A stretch of DNA of 64,000 nt, from contig CM043012.1 in NCBI GenBank assembly GCA_023678885.1, forward strand, positions 17,024,036 through 17,088,035, given 5' to 3'. Position 1 is the first letter of the stretch; every line of letters begins with the position of its first letter. The notes beneath the pieces were generated by a model that was given only the letters and a program-made list of their open reading frames with translations, ran no database searches and was not told the origin of the DNA. The stretch is from Pogostemon cablin (Eukaryota; Streptophyta; Magnoliopsida; Lamiales; Lamiaceae). Shown piece after piece: positions 23,535 through 35,639 of the stretch. Both the position numbers and the translations under genes were made by a program.

Positions 23535-23555
23535 TTTCGCCCCGGCAACGACCCA
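23535..23555 (-). other. Primer binding site of element A
   Basis: On minus, TGGGTCGTTGCCGGGGCGAA begins directly after the LTR end. It matches, with a few differences, the TGGCGCCGTTGCCGGGGA-type primer site common in plant gypsy elements. This fixes the element's orientation and makes the right LTR the 5' LTR. Confidence 0.8.
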
Positions 23556-25508
23556 TGAACTTGGTTTCAATTTTGGTTTAAATTGATTTAGAGCAAGTGT
23601 ACTCTATCGTGTGCAGCACGTAAGAGACCAAGTGTAAAATTTATAAGATATCGAACCCAAGGGCGAAAGTGGGTAGTCGTATTTGAGAAATGCTTTACTC
23701 TAGTAGGACGAATCAAAAGGAGGGATGATTATACTACAAACTAACAACTAGGCAACCAATTAAAGATAGAACATGTACAAATGAGGTGAATGATGGTGAA
23801 GGTGAATAATCTAAGAATTATGTAAGGCAAACAACATTCATGATAAGGTATATATAGACTCACACACACACATGCATTGATGGTTTTCATGGTATGATAT
23901 TAAAGGCAATCACGTTTGCACCCCTAACCCCTATGACCAAGTTGATTAGGTTCTCAACTCTTTTACAAGTTTAAATCTCTTAGGATTGTTCTTACTCTCA
24001 ATTCCCATGAAGGTACTATGATCATAAGTTGGGTTCCCCTCACTAGTTCATCACTAATGTTCTATCATGAGGTTCTAAGCACTTGAAGGGTATGACTTAC
24101 CTCTCCTCACACTAACTAAGTCATATCATGCAATCAATGATTCAATTAAACCACTAAGCATAATATTTGAATGACCATCCTAACACTATGAATAGAAAAT
24201 TTAACCACACAAATCATACATAAAATGAGAATATTCATGATAGAAAATATTCATAACAATCATTTCATCAAACATGTGGTGTGCAAAATCTACATAATCC
24301 CTAACCAATCATATTGCTAGCCTCACATGAGGACTAGCCACTACATGTCATAGTAAAATCAATACAATCCATAGCATGCTCCAATTAAGCCAAATAATGA
24401 AGAAAATAACAAAATAAATGTAAGTTGGCTCCCCTTTGATGGTGAACTTCCTCCCCTTTGATCATGCTAAAATCTTCAACCAATGATGAATTCCTCTTCT
24501 TAGATTGGTGGATGGATGGATTTGTGGATGAATTTGAGGAGATCAAGTGGTTTTAATGGATGGAGTGAAGGATGGAAGAGATGGAGATAAATGTGTGTGA
24601 TTTAGGTATTTAGTGTGTGTGGAAACTGATCCAAATGATTTCTCTCAAGTTTTGTGGTCAAAACATGTATTTATACCCCTATGGAAGATTCTAGAATGTT
24701 TAGAGATCATAAAACTGGCTTTTGAACCTACCGGGCTGTGTAGCGGCACACGGCCATGGGGGTGGCAGTGTAGCATTTTCTGGTGTCCGATCACGCCCAA
24801 CCCTTACAGGGTCGTGCTCGGTACACGGGCCGTGTAGTGCAGTGTGTGCAACGCAGTCTAACCGTTTCGCGCATAACTTCCACATCCGATCTCCAATTTT
24901 AGTAATTCTTGCGGTCACACGATCCTCTTTTCCTTGACTTTCTATCCATATAAAGATCTGACAAAACTTCCAACATTTGAGGGTGTAACAAGTTATGTAA
25001 ATTAGCACAACCATGTTGAGTAGGAACAGCTTGCGCGACGTCACTATTTTAATCATAACTTTCTCGTTTGGGCTTCAATTGAAGTGTTTCTTATACTAAA
25101 ACGATCCTCCTTTCTGTGGCTTTCCAACCATGTATCACACTTCTAGTTTTGAGCTCCAAAAGAGTACAAAAAAATTACACAAGTTAGATGTGCGTTTTTC
25201 AGCATTTTCCTTTGACTCATTCTCCCTCGTTTCAACTCCAAATCGAGCTCTGTTTTTTCCCACATCTTCTTTATCATGTCTAGAATCCATTTTTACCTGA
25301 TAATTACACAAATTACACCAATTTAACAATTATCTAAATATTCTCAATGTAGCACAATTTAAGACACTTAATCATGAAAACCACACATTTATCATTTCAA
25401 AGCACAAATCTTCATATCTTCATATAACACCACCAAATGATATACAAAATGAATAAAAACACACAAAAATACATAATAAAATATACTAAAATCTAGGTGA
25501 AAATGACA
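23556..25508 (-). repeat. 5' LTR of element A (right copy)
   Basis: Begins (minus) TGTCATTTTCACCTAG and ends at TGAACTTGG on plus. TATA box at about 24669-24676 (GGTATAAATAC on minus). GC-rich phrase block at 24729-24845. Almost collinear with the left copy. Confidence 0.92.
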
Positions 25509-26354
25509 CCGATAACCATACATCACATGTTGGATTACAATTATACACTTAAAATTAATGTTGAATCTAAGGTTAAATATTAAAATGGATTTATTACTAT
25601 CTAATACAAATCATACATTCATATTACTATTAGATATGATACGGTAAAAATATTACCAGCAGATACAATATATTAGGATGAGATACCCAATATATCCCTA
25701 TAATAAAATATAATCTCAATCAATTTCTTTTATTAATAATTTCAGTTCTCTATTTTTTTCTCTTTCCGTTGATCTTTTCTTCCCTCATTGAAAACCTTTT
25801 ATCTTTCTCCAAATCTCCCTTTTCTTCCTCCAAATTTTCGGCGTCCTCTTAGCCAAACGTGGAGAGGATTTCTGGTGTACTCGACCGACTCCCAATGCCG
25901 TGCCTTCTTCTCCGTTGGACCAAATTCTAAAATTCGATTAACTTCTGAATATTTATCTATTGGTTAGGGTTTATGTTTGCCCGCCGTCTATGTGTGTGGG
26001 AGGCATCAAAGTGACCGACGGGCTCCGCACTCCTAGCGCGCCCTAAGTGAGGCCTTTTGTTGTAGTAGAGCCATTTTATCAACGAATTTTACAACTCGTA
26101 TGGATAATAGGGGTAGTATCCCTAATAGAAGATTGTTGCGCGATGCTGAATCCATAGAGGTTGTGCATCTCAGTTGAACCCACGACATTTTCCATTTGTT
26201 GCTCAGAGTTTTTTCCTTCTACAGAGGCCTGGTGTAGCAGATCACTACAAGCACTTCGAAGTGGAGGCATCAAAGAAAGGTATTGCTGAAGAAAATTAAG
26301 AATTGGGGAGTTGGACTATGAGTTTTCTTCAATCTGCTATGTTTTGTTCACTTC
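25509..26354. other. Unassigned DNA with leader-like pyrimidine tract
   Basis: The first about 70 bp resemble the dispersed repeat left of element A. At 25740-25860 there is a CT-rich stretch (TTTCTCTTTCCG, CTCCCTTTTCTTCCTCC) like a plant 5' leader, followed by moderately GC-rich sequence to about 26060. No protein domain was recognised in any frame. It could be a relic of a gene or transposon. Confidence 0.4.
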
Positions 26355-26830
26355 CCTGCTTCTAGTCTTGGATTTTTTGATTTGGTTTGCGTATTCAAAA
26401 ATACTCGATTCAAAAATATTGCATCCAAAAAATATTACCCTGTTTTTGTTTCTGGTCTTGGTTTTTTTACTTTGGTTTGTGTTAAAAAATACTATATTTA
26501 GAAATATTGCACTCAGAATATTGTCGTGCTTTTGATATATTTTTTTATTTAGTTTTTGTATTCAATAATATTATATTCAATTCAGGAATATTGCACTTGG
26601 TTTTTCTGCTTTAGTTTGAGTATTAAAAAATACTGAAATATTACATTCAAGAATATTGCTCTGCTTTTGGTCTTGGTTTTTTACGTACTAAAAAATATTG
26701 TATTAAAAAATATAAAAAATATTGTATTAAAAAAATATCAATAATATTGTCTGCTTTGGTTCTTTTAACGTTTTCTATTTTGGTTTGCCTATTCAAAAAT
26801 ATTAAATGCTAAAATATTTGAACAGTTACT
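26355..26830. repeat. Degenerate minisatellite, ~75-95 bp units
   Basis: About five to six diverged units, each combining a T-rich half (GGTCTTGGTTTTTTTACTTTGG) with an A-rich half (TTAAAAAATACTATATT, GAATATTGCACT). Unit length varies. No coding potential. Confidence 0.65.
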
Positions 26831-26866
26831 GATTACCATATACACACAAAATATTAAACTAGGTTT

Positions 26867-28124
26867 TTAATTAAAAGTTAAATGAAAATAAGTTAGGGGA
26901 GAGAGGATAGAGAATAATAAAAAGCCAAACAGGCAACTTGCAAAAACGAACAAAACAAGAGGCTCGGAGAAAACAACATTATTCTTGGTCAAAACAAAAC
27001 TACAAAAGTTAAGACAATGGCCAAGAATATTGGCATTGAGAATGTACCATAACAAACAAAGACCGGTGCAAGTAGCATAACAGTAGGGGCTGATATCGGG
27101 TAGAAGATCCTCGCCATAATCGGGCAAAGGCTTCGTGATCAGCAAATAGGCTTATGTTGGCATGTAGGCCCTTGGAAGTGGGATGCCACGCCGGAGTAAA
27201 AAACCCTTCTCCCCCTATGCGAACTACGTGCACTAGGACGAGTGCCATAACCAAACTCAATGAACTCAATGAAGGAATAGTGAGACATCCTAAAGCAAAT
27301 TGTAGTAGCGGGCCCATAGCAGTCTCCGTCATCATAAACCAAACAGTAAACAAGAGTAAGCATAATGCCTATGACAAAAATCAAACCAAAATGACCCTTA
27401 GTAGTGAGCATGATTAGAAGAAGCAATCTGAGGGAAATTCTGGCACGGAAGAAACCAGAAAACATGGCAAGTGAAAATAATCCCATATAAGCCATACCAA
27501 GGTAACTGAACCGTGAGTAAATGGCTTCATCAAGGAAATAGAAATCAACCTCATAGAGAAGATATAGCAGCAAAACCCAAAGGTATACAATCCAAATACA
27601 TGGAGTTAAGAACAAAATCACAACATAGCCCCAATATTTGAGGCATACCCAATATTTCTGTGGATGCATTCGTGTTGTGACGAACAACAAACTACCTGAT
27701 GCAGTAAGGGGTTTGAACAACCTGGTGCAGCAAAACCTCTTGAAGAGGATACAGCTCAAACTCGAAAAAACAACCCTAACAAAATCAAGCTACAACATCG
27801 GGCAACAGCAGGGGCTGTAAGAAACTCCTACCAATTGATAATGTAAGAGCAGTCTCCGATGTAGGAGGGCATCGCATCGGATGAAATTGGTCACGGACCA
27901 AAATCCAGCATCAGCCAGATTGATAGAAAATGCTAGCATTGTCTCCAAATATAGAAATCTTTGGTGGAAATAGAGAAACATCGTAGCAGGGAAGGGAAAC
28001 AAACCTTATCAGAACAGGAAAGTCGCCGAGCAAATACCGACATAGCAGACACCGGTCTGTTTACGGGAGCTCCGAGAGGAAGGCCAATATTTGAACGGGC
28101 GATGCCCGTTTTCTTTGCACGCAA
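26867..28124 (-). other. Cluster of hydrophobic minus-strand frames, unrecognised
   Basis: Overlapping minus frames at 28124-27933, 28002-27790, 27759-27139 and 27353-26867 are open. The longest (206 codons) is rich in Leu/Tyr/Trp with several membrane-like segments (YWGYVVILFLTPCIWIVYLW). I recognise no family. Base composition is T/G-rich on minus, which favours long hydrophobic chance frames, and adjacent frames are open too. It may be the untranslated part of an unidentified transposon. I do not claim a gene. Confidence 0.25.
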
Positions 28125-29508
28125 AGATTAATTCCCAAGTATGAAGGATATCAGTTGCAGCTTAAGCAAGCGACCAAGTTAAATATCGAACCCAAAGGAC
28201 GGCGTATTATCAATTTAATTATTTACTAAATTAATTAAGACGTGAGACAATAAAAGTTGTGGAATTAATTATCAACTACTAATAAATAATTAAAATAAAA
28301 TAAACACTAGAAGATACGAATGTGACTCAAGAATGGAGAATAGGTAGCTCTAGGGTAATCCAGTTTTACTACTTAACTTCCCTCTCAAGTGCAGACCGAC
28401 TCTGGCTTGTGGACTATGGACGCATCACTAACCATGCAAATCTACTCTATAGACACAAGTAAATATGCGTGTATCACATGTGAATAACCTTGGAGCAAGA
28501 GATATAATTTCACCCCCCTTTTTAGGTACTATCTGTAGCAATTATTTCCCACGTCTGGAGTCTAACACGATATAATCTCCCTTTATAGGTACTACGAAAT
28601 TACTCTCTTTATCCTACTTACTAACCCAAATTCAATTCAATTAATAAACATTCATATATGACAGTTGTAATGAAACTTCAGAGTCCCCTCACTTAGAATC
28701 ATAACATGGAATTATGTACAGCAGTGAACGCACTCAATCTACAACCAAGATATATATTCAGACTCTATATACCAATTTAAGATGCACAAAGCGACTGTGA
28801 ATATGGATTAAGAAAGCATAGTCATATGTAAAATCAATCCACAAGTAGTGTTGTATGGAAGACACATAAAAGAGTTTAATTAATTCATAAAACCTTCATA
28901 AACCCTAGATCTACCAAAACGGTTCTAGCCCATGATGTTGCGAAGAACGATCATGGGGGTTGGAAATGAATTAGGAAATGAATAAAACCCTAAACGCAGG
29001 AGTCATCGCGTCCTTCTCCTTCTTGAATCCCCCTTTTGGTTATCCTCTTGATTCCACAGACGAATCTTCACAGTGATGGATGAATGGAGAAAAGGATGTG
29101 GATGAAGGTTGGGGGGTGATCTCCCCTTGTGGGGTGTAGGATGATTATGTTGTTGTGCCTCTTCTTCTTGGTGTGATCTACATCCCCTAGTATACTTGTA
29201 AGCTCTCCTTATGGACATTGGATGGGCTTTTTCTTGGAAAATACAAAAATACACGCACTTGGGGTGTAAAAATACGGATCTGGAGCTGTTCAGGCATTTG
29301 TTTCGACCATGGGCTTGGTCGAACCAGATCAGGGAGGTCGGACCACTCTGTAACACGATTTTAGGTTTCTGGTTCAACCAGAACCAGTGGTCGAACCACA
29401 AGCTTCTTGGTCGAACAATCTTGCGTGGTTTCATCGTTTTGCGTATAACTTTCACATACGAGCTCTGATTTGAGTGATTCTTACGCTCACGTGATCCTCT
29501 CTTCATTG

Positions 29509-29563
<55 letters not shown>

Positions 29564-29984
29564 TGAATGTGTAACAAGTCATGCAAAGTGGAACAGTGGT
29601 GCTTAGTAGGAACAGCTTGCACGACTTCACCATTTTAATCATAATTTTCTCATTTAGAATCCGATTAAAGTGTTCCTTATGCCAAAACGACCCTCTCTTC
29701 TGTGGCTTTCCAAACTATATCACACCTACCGTTTAGAACTCCAAAAAAATATAGAAAAATTACACAAGTTGGACATGCGTTTTTCAGCATTCTTGTACAA
29801 GTTGCACATTTTCTCCAACTTCGCACTTTTGATCCTTTTTCCATCTAAAACATAATAAAATACCTCGAACGTACCTTTTTTCACATATATTGAATATAAG
29901 ACACTTGTGCTAATATATAACAACAATTCTCATCATAAAAGTGTTAAATTGGACTCTAAAACACGCTTATTTTCACTCTAAACA
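28100..29984 (-). repeat. 3' LTR of element B (left copy)
   Basis: Collinear with 33737-35634. It differs in an expanded (TA)n at 29514-29558, in a mutated TATA region (TAGTATACTTG near 29189) and in its first base (C instead of T). GC-rich GGTCGAACC block at 29306-29425. Confidence 0.92.
29514..29558. repeat. (TA)n microsatellite inside the left LTR of element B
   Basis: About 22 TA repeats where the right LTR has only a few (near 35182). The expansion therefore happened after insertion. Confidence 0.95.
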
Positions 29985-29998
29985 ATCCCCCAAACTTA
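29985..29998 (-). other. Polypurine tract of element B
   Basis: On minus GGTAAGTTTGGGGGAT abuts the LTR start TGTTTAGAGTG (TGTTGAGAGTG in the right copy). This is the plus-strand priming site and agrees with the minus orientation. Confidence 0.75.
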
Positions 29999-32084
29999 CC
30001 TGTTGCTCGTCCCGAGACAACAAAATAAAAATAAAGAGAGGGAGAGTAAGAAAATTAGTGGGAAAACAAGGACTATCACTCATATCCCATTCGAAATACA
30101 ATTATCCTCAACTTAGTTCATGCAACTTTCATTATATGTAATAATCAATTCATAGCATACAAGTTAATACAATCACCACCAATTCAAATGCTACATTCAC
30201 ATGTTCTCACGGGAAGTGTACATCACTCACACTCAAGTGTAAAAGATGTACACTTATGGGTTAAGGTGTTTATTCTCAAACACAACATATTTATTTCTTT
30301 TTTTCTCTCGAGGTACCAGTTTTGGGCACTACCTCTGCATCCACCATAGGGTACTAGATTTAAGTACTACCCTAGGGTATTTAGTTCAATGGAGTACTAG
30401 ATTTAAGCACTACTCCATGATTTTCTTTAGATGTATTTTCAAGCTTCGATCACTTGTAACACCAATTTTATTACTTTCCAAACTGTTATCAAACTCCATC
30501 AATGCACTTGAAAAGCCATTAATTCTCTTCTAGAAGGACAATCAAGGCTAAAAAAATTCAGATGCTCAAAGTGGTTATTTCTCGTAAGCTGCCAACGAAT
30601 GAAGTTTTTAGGCTCAACGGGGCTAAATATGGATAAACATCATTCGGTAGAAAATTATTTGGCTAAGTGACTCATAAATTCAAGGATGGCCTAAAATTAT
30701 CTCCCATAATCTAACACACGTGTAGTTTCAAGTAAGACAAAAGGCAAGTTCTAGAATACACATACAAGAATGATACTCATCAGAAAAAAATATCGTGTGA
30801 TTATGTACATGATCAACGAGGCTCAAAATCTCACATGGGTTTTTAACAAGTAACAGAGCACTTTTCATGGTAAGCAATATCTCACAAGTACACATAGAAC
30901 TTCATATCAAAATATAACTCAAGTACACTTCCTTCATCAATTTCAAGAGCATATGAATTTTAGGCACAATTTAAAAATATAAGCTCATATGGATCACCAA
31001 AACCAAGATCTCAATCCTTCCACTCTCATGAATTAAAAGCAAACATAAAAAGTAGAATAAGGAAATGAGGGCACTTGATTTTTCTCCTTCAAAATATTTA
31101 CGAGCTCCTCGAGTTGTTCAACTCGATCAAGTCAAGCCTCAACGTAGAACTTGTCTTGCCACTCTAGTACCTTTTTCTATCATCAATGCTCAAACACACA
31201 TCATCATAGATTCATCAATAATAAAATAAGAGAACTATGAGAAAGACCCAATTGACTGTATAATCGACTCCACACACTAGAAACACCAACACGACACACT
31301 AAACATTAGGTAAGTTGTAAAAAATTGACATACAAACACTGGTTAAAATATTAATACGCCGTAAAAAATCAACCCCCTAATAAACAAACAACCAACGAAA
31401 GAAAAACTTATACCCCTCGGTGCTCATAAGATGAGGTAAGTACATCACACCCCCAAACTTAGTAAAAACGTAAGTCAAAACTAAGTTTGAAAAGAGATGT
31501 AATTGCAAAATGTGAGCTTTTCAAATATAATAACTCCTCACTCACACTAAAGAAATAATAAATTAATAAAACGGAAGGGCAAGCCCCCAATAGGCGCTCA
31601 TATTTAACATCGGAGAGTCACGATGGAATACCACTTTTTGAGCTACTGGATCAGATGGCGGTCTTCTTGCATCCTCACCTTCATGTACTTTCTTTCCCTC
31701 TTCTTGTCTACACTCAGCACCTCACCTTTCTTGGTCACATAAATATGATCCTTGGAATTTCCTTCCTCTCATGGCTGTCTAAACTCCTCCTTGTCAATCT
31801 TCCATTCAAATTCAGAATCATCTTTCCTATTAAAATCAAGATTAAATAAGTTAGAAATCACACATATGTTCTCGGATAATTGAATCTCCATGGGCATCTC
31901 CATTGCTTGATCAAGAGAGAAAATCACATCTTCATTGTCCATCTACAGTCTAAACTTCTCGGCTCTCAACCTCATTGCTCTTTCCCATTTCCTTTCCACT
32001 ATAAGCTCAGTATTCTACCCTTGGATGGTACTGGAGTATCATTAACAAAAGGTGTAGCATTCTGCGCGAAAAATGGTACTGGAT
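29999..32084. other. Non-coding interior of element B
   Basis: About 2.1 kb with no domain-bearing ORF. A phrase around 30300-30430 repeats a GGTACTAGATTTAAGTACTA-like unit three times. Confidence 0.55.
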
Positions 32085-32425
32085 AGGATGGTTCAACCTC
32101 GGTTCGATTTTGAGTGTTGGTCGAACCAGGTCCATAATGGTTGAACCGACCATCAGAAAATTCAAACTCACCAGTACAGGCTGGTTCAAACTCACCAGTA
32201 CAGGCTGGTTCGATCGTGGCTCGACCAAAGGGTCGAATCGGTCTTCAGAAAATTCAGCATCTCTCGTATAGGCTGGTTCGACCGTTGTTCGATGGAGGGG
32301 TTTGGTCGAACCAGAGCTGTCGTGGTCGAACCGACCATCAGAAAGCTCCGGAGTATACTCAGGTGCTTGGTTCGACTTAGATGATATGGTTCGACCTGAT
32401 GTTTTGGTCAAACCATGGTCGAATC
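32085..32425 (-). repeat. Internal GGTCGAACC repeat block of element B
   Basis: Many copies of GGTTCGACC/GGTCGAACC and near variants, with a perfect short tandem (AACTCACCAGTACAGGCTGG twice at about 32165-32210) and larger imperfect units. The same words form the block in both LTRs. Minus-strand frames over it read as Asp/Arg/Phe repeats and are probably not a protein product. Confidence 0.65.
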
Positions 32426-32542
32426 GAGCTCCTGAAGCTCCAGAATCTGTTTCCAGCATCATTGGTCCATCATACTATGCTCCAGAACTCAATGCGATGA
32501 CTTTGTATTCTTTGGGTTCGTTATACCCTGAGACAGAAATAT

Positions 32543-33480
32543 TCATTTCTCCAACGTTTGTGTCAATTGATTCACGCTCCCGACAATCTGCCCTATTATC
32601 AAAGTAAGGTCCTTCAACTGCTTAGATAAATCTGCATGCTTAGCATTCATAGTAGCCTCGATGCGGTCAACCCTTGCATCATTCCTTGCCATGTATCGAT
32701 TGAAGGTATCTTCAACACTCTTCACTTCTTGCTGCTGGATACTAGGCCCCCCTTTGTGTCAACTCTGTAATCTGCTTCCGCTGGGACTCTAGTAGCTTGT
32801 TGATATTAGCTAGACTAGAGACGATCTCATCATCCCTATTCAGCTTCACCGTTTGATGTTCAATCTGCGCCACCTTACCCACTACATAAGTTCCTCTAAC
32901 TCTTTCCGTAGGCTAGTCAAGTGAATTCATAGAGATATCTTCGAACAACTTTTCTGCTTCAAGTGCTGTCTTTGATAACAGCGCTCCCTTGATGATGCAT
33001 CAATAAGAATTCGTGACTCACAATCCAATCCATAGTTGAAGATGCTTATGTATTCAGCCTTAGGAATCCCATACTGTTGGCACCGTCTGAGCATGTCTTT
33101 AAACTTGTCTCACACCTCATACAATTTCTCACCCTGATTTATAATAAGTTGGGTGATCTCTTGCTTCATTCTTAATATCATTGAGGGTGGCATGTATCTC
33201 TCTAAGAACTTCTTCTGCAATTGGTCTCATGTAGTGCAATCCGTGGCATCAAGAGTTTCATACCAAGCTTTTGCCCTATCAATCAAAGAGAATTTGAATA
33301 GTGTGATCCGCCTAGCATTATCATTAACACCATCACCCTTTTAAATGTTTGCTTAACCAAGGAATCTTCTGAGATGCTGATATGGATCTTCAAAACAACC
33401 TCCAAAAAAATGATTCTTTTCCACCATGTTGATAAGAGCAGGATGCATCTCAAAATCATCATCTTCCCCCTTGCTCATAT
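32543..33480 (-). pseudogene. Athila-like gag of element B, with nonsense mutations
   Basis: Minus translation from about 33350 gives the capsid core: LIDRAKAWYETLDATDCTT, then QLQKKFLERYMPPSM, then EKLYEV, KFKDMLRRCQQYGIP, IFNYGLD and, after a frameshift, GALLSKTALEAEKLFEDIS. This is the retrotrans_gag pattern of Athila-type gypsy elements. TGA at 33227-33229 and at 33110-33112 both replace a Trp expected from the family (TTWDQL, EVWDKF). A C-terminal coiled segment (MKSVEDTFNRYMARNDARVD) is at 32725-32543. No zinc knuckle seen. Confidence 0.8.
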
Positions 33481-33712
33481 CAACCCCATGTTGCCAATTC
33501 CATAGTTTGTGAAAAATTCACGTATAACAATATTATCCGAATTCTGCCTTACTCCGGCCATATCTAGCTCAATGTGTTATTCCTTCTTTTTCTTCCTCTC
33601 ATTTTCCTAGTGCACAAAAGTACCTCAGAAAAATTCAAGGTTATATAATATTAAATAATCACAAATAAACATGTTAATCAAACTAGAAATAATAAACTAA
33701 TAATAACAGCAG

Positions 33713-33730
33713 TCCCTGACAAAGGCGCCA
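33713..33730 (-). other. Primer binding site of element B
   Basis: On minus TGGCGCCTTTGTCAGGGA, a textbook TGGCGCC-type primer site, lies 6 bp from the end of the right LTR. It confirms that the right LTR is the 5' LTR. Confidence 0.88.
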
Positions 33731-33736
33731 AAAACT

Positions 33737-35634
33737 TGATGCGCGTTTTCTTTGCATGTAAAGATTAATCCCCAAGTATGAAGGATATCAGTTGCAGTTT
33801 AAGCAAGCGACCAAGTTAAATATCGAACCCAAATGACGGCGTACTATCAATTTAATTATTTACTAAATTAATTAAGATTTGAGGAAATAAAAGTTGTGGA
33901 ATTAATTATCAACTACTAATAAATAATTTAAATAACAATTAAAATAAATAAACACTATAAGAATAAGAATGTGACTCAAGAATGGAGAATAGGTATCTCT
34001 AGGGGTAATCCAGTTTTACTACTTAACTTCCCTCTCAAGTGCAGGCCGACTCTGCCTTATGGACTATGGACGCATCACTAAACCATGCAAACCTACTCTA
34101 TAGACATAAGTAAATATGCGTGTATCACATGTGAAAAACCTTGGAGCAAGAGATATAATTTCACCCCTCTTTCTAGGTACTATAAGTATCAATTATTTTT
34201 CACGTCTGGAGTCTAACCCGATATGATCTCCCTTTATAGGTATTATAAAATTACTCTCTTTATCCTACTTAATTACTAACCCGAATTCAATTCAATTAAT
34301 AAACATTCATATATGATAGTTCTAATGAAATTTCAGAGTCCCCTCACTTAGAATCATAACATGGAATCTTTTCAGCTATAAACGCACTCAATTTACAACC
34401 AAAATATATATTCAGACTCTATATACCAATTGAAGATTCACAAAACGACCGTGAATATGGATTAAAAAAACACAATCATATGTAAAATCAATCCACAAGT
34501 AGTATTGTACGGAGGACACACAAAAGAGTTTGATTAATTCATAAAACCATCATAAACCCTAGATATACCAAAATGGTTCTAGCCCATGATGTTGCGAAGA
34601 ACTATCATGGGGGGTTGGATAGATCTTACCCATAGTTTAGAAAATCACAAGATAAATTAAAAAACGAATAAAACCCTAAACGCAGGAGTCGTCGCTTCCT
34701 TCTCCGTATTGAATCCTTCTCTTGGTTCTCCTCTTGATTCCACAGACGAATCTTCACAGTGATGGATTGATGGAGGAAAGGATGTGGATGATGGTTGGGG
34801 GGTGATCCCCCCTTTTGGGGTGTAGAATGATTGTGTTGTGGTGCCTCTTCTTCTTGGTGTGATCTACATTCCCTTTTATACTTGTAAGCTCTCCTTATGG
34901 ATCTTGGATGTGCTTTTTCTTGGAAAACATGAAAATACACGCACTTGGGGTATAAAAATACGGATCTGGAGCTGTTCATGCATTTGGTTCAACCATGGGC
35001 TTAGTAGAACTAGATCAGGGAGGTCGAACCACTCTGTAACACGATTTCAGGTTTCTGGTTCGACCAGAACCAGTGGTCGAACCAGCTTGCGTGGTCTCAC
35101 CGTTTCGCGTGTAACTTTAACATACGAGCTCCGATTTGAGTGATTCTTGTGCACAAGTGATCATCTCTTCCTTGACTTTCTATATATATAAAGAACTTAT
35201 AGAAAATCTAACATTTGAATGTGTAACAAGTCATGCAAAGGGAACAGTCGTGCTGAGTAGGAAAAACTTGGCGACTTCATCATTTTGATCATAACTTTCT
35301 CGTTTGGAATCCGATTAAAGTGTTCCTTATGTCAAAACGACCCTCTCTTCTGTGGCTTTCCAACCATCATACTTCCCATTCACAGCTTTACAAAAATATA
35401 GAAAAATTACACAAGTTGGACGTGCATTTTTCAGCATTCTTGCACAAGTTGCACCTTTTCTCCAACTTCGCACTTTTGATCATTTTTCCTCCTAAAACAC
35501 AATAAAAAACCTCAAACGCATATTTTTCCTACATATATTTAATATAAGATACTTGTACTAATATATATAACAATAATTCTCATCATAAAGGTGTTAAATT
35601 GGACTCTAAAACATGCTCATTTTCACTCTCAACA
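33737..35634 (-). repeat. 5' LTR of element B (right copy)
   Basis: Starts on minus TGTTGAGAGTGAAAATGAGC and ends TGATGCGCG on plus. TATA box on minus at about 34875-34880 (AGTATAAAAGGG). GGTCGAACC block at 34984-35095, just upstream of it. Confidence 0.92.
34984..35095 (-). promoter_or_regulatory. GGTCGAACC phrase in the U3 of element B (right LTR)
   Basis: Direct and inverted copies (AGGTCGAACCACTC, GGTTCGACCAGAACC, GGTCGAACCAGC) are clustered about 105 bp upstream of the TATA box. The left LTR holds the same block at 29306-29425 and the interior holds a larger array. The regulatory role is inferred from position. Confidence 0.5.
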
Positions 35635-35639
35635 ACGGG

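Larger units (their letters stand above)
17432..25508 (-). mobile_element. Element A: complete non-autonomous LTR retrotransposon
   Basis: Two LTRs of about 1.95 kb in direct orientation (17432-19385 and 23556-25508) flank a 4.17 kb interior. Read on minus, a primer site lies directly beside the right LTR and a purine tract beside the left LTR, so the element points leftward. The interior has one gag-like ORF and no protease, RT, RNase H or integrase, so it needed enzymes from another element. The primer-site type and general LTR character point to Ty3/gypsy (Athila/Tat-like), but without pol this is inference. No clear 5 bp target duplication: ACCAT on the left against CCGAT on the right. 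Confidence 0.9.
28100..35634 (-). mobile_element. Element B: complete non-autonomous LTR retrotransposon
   Basis: LTRs of about 1.89 kb (28100-29984, 33737-35634) flank a 3.75 kb interior. A perfect 5 bp target duplication, ACGGG, lies at 28095-28099 and 35635-35639. A primer site is next to the right LTR and a purine tract next to the left LTR, so it reads leftward. The interior contains only a mutated Athila-like gag and repeats, no pol. Parts of the LTR resemble element A and solo LTRs C and D (for example GCAAGCGACCAAGT then ATCGAACCCAA), so they form one superfamily of related elements. Confidence 0.93.

Noticed and set aside
17427..25513. A 5 bp target duplication for element A (ACCAT against CCGAT)
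   Set aside because: Only three of five positions agree; cannot be distinguished from chance.
27139..27759. 206-codon hydrophobic minus ORF as a membrane protein gene
   Set aside because: No recognisable family, several neighbouring frames equally open, and T-rich composition explains the hydrophobicity. Kept only as unassigned.
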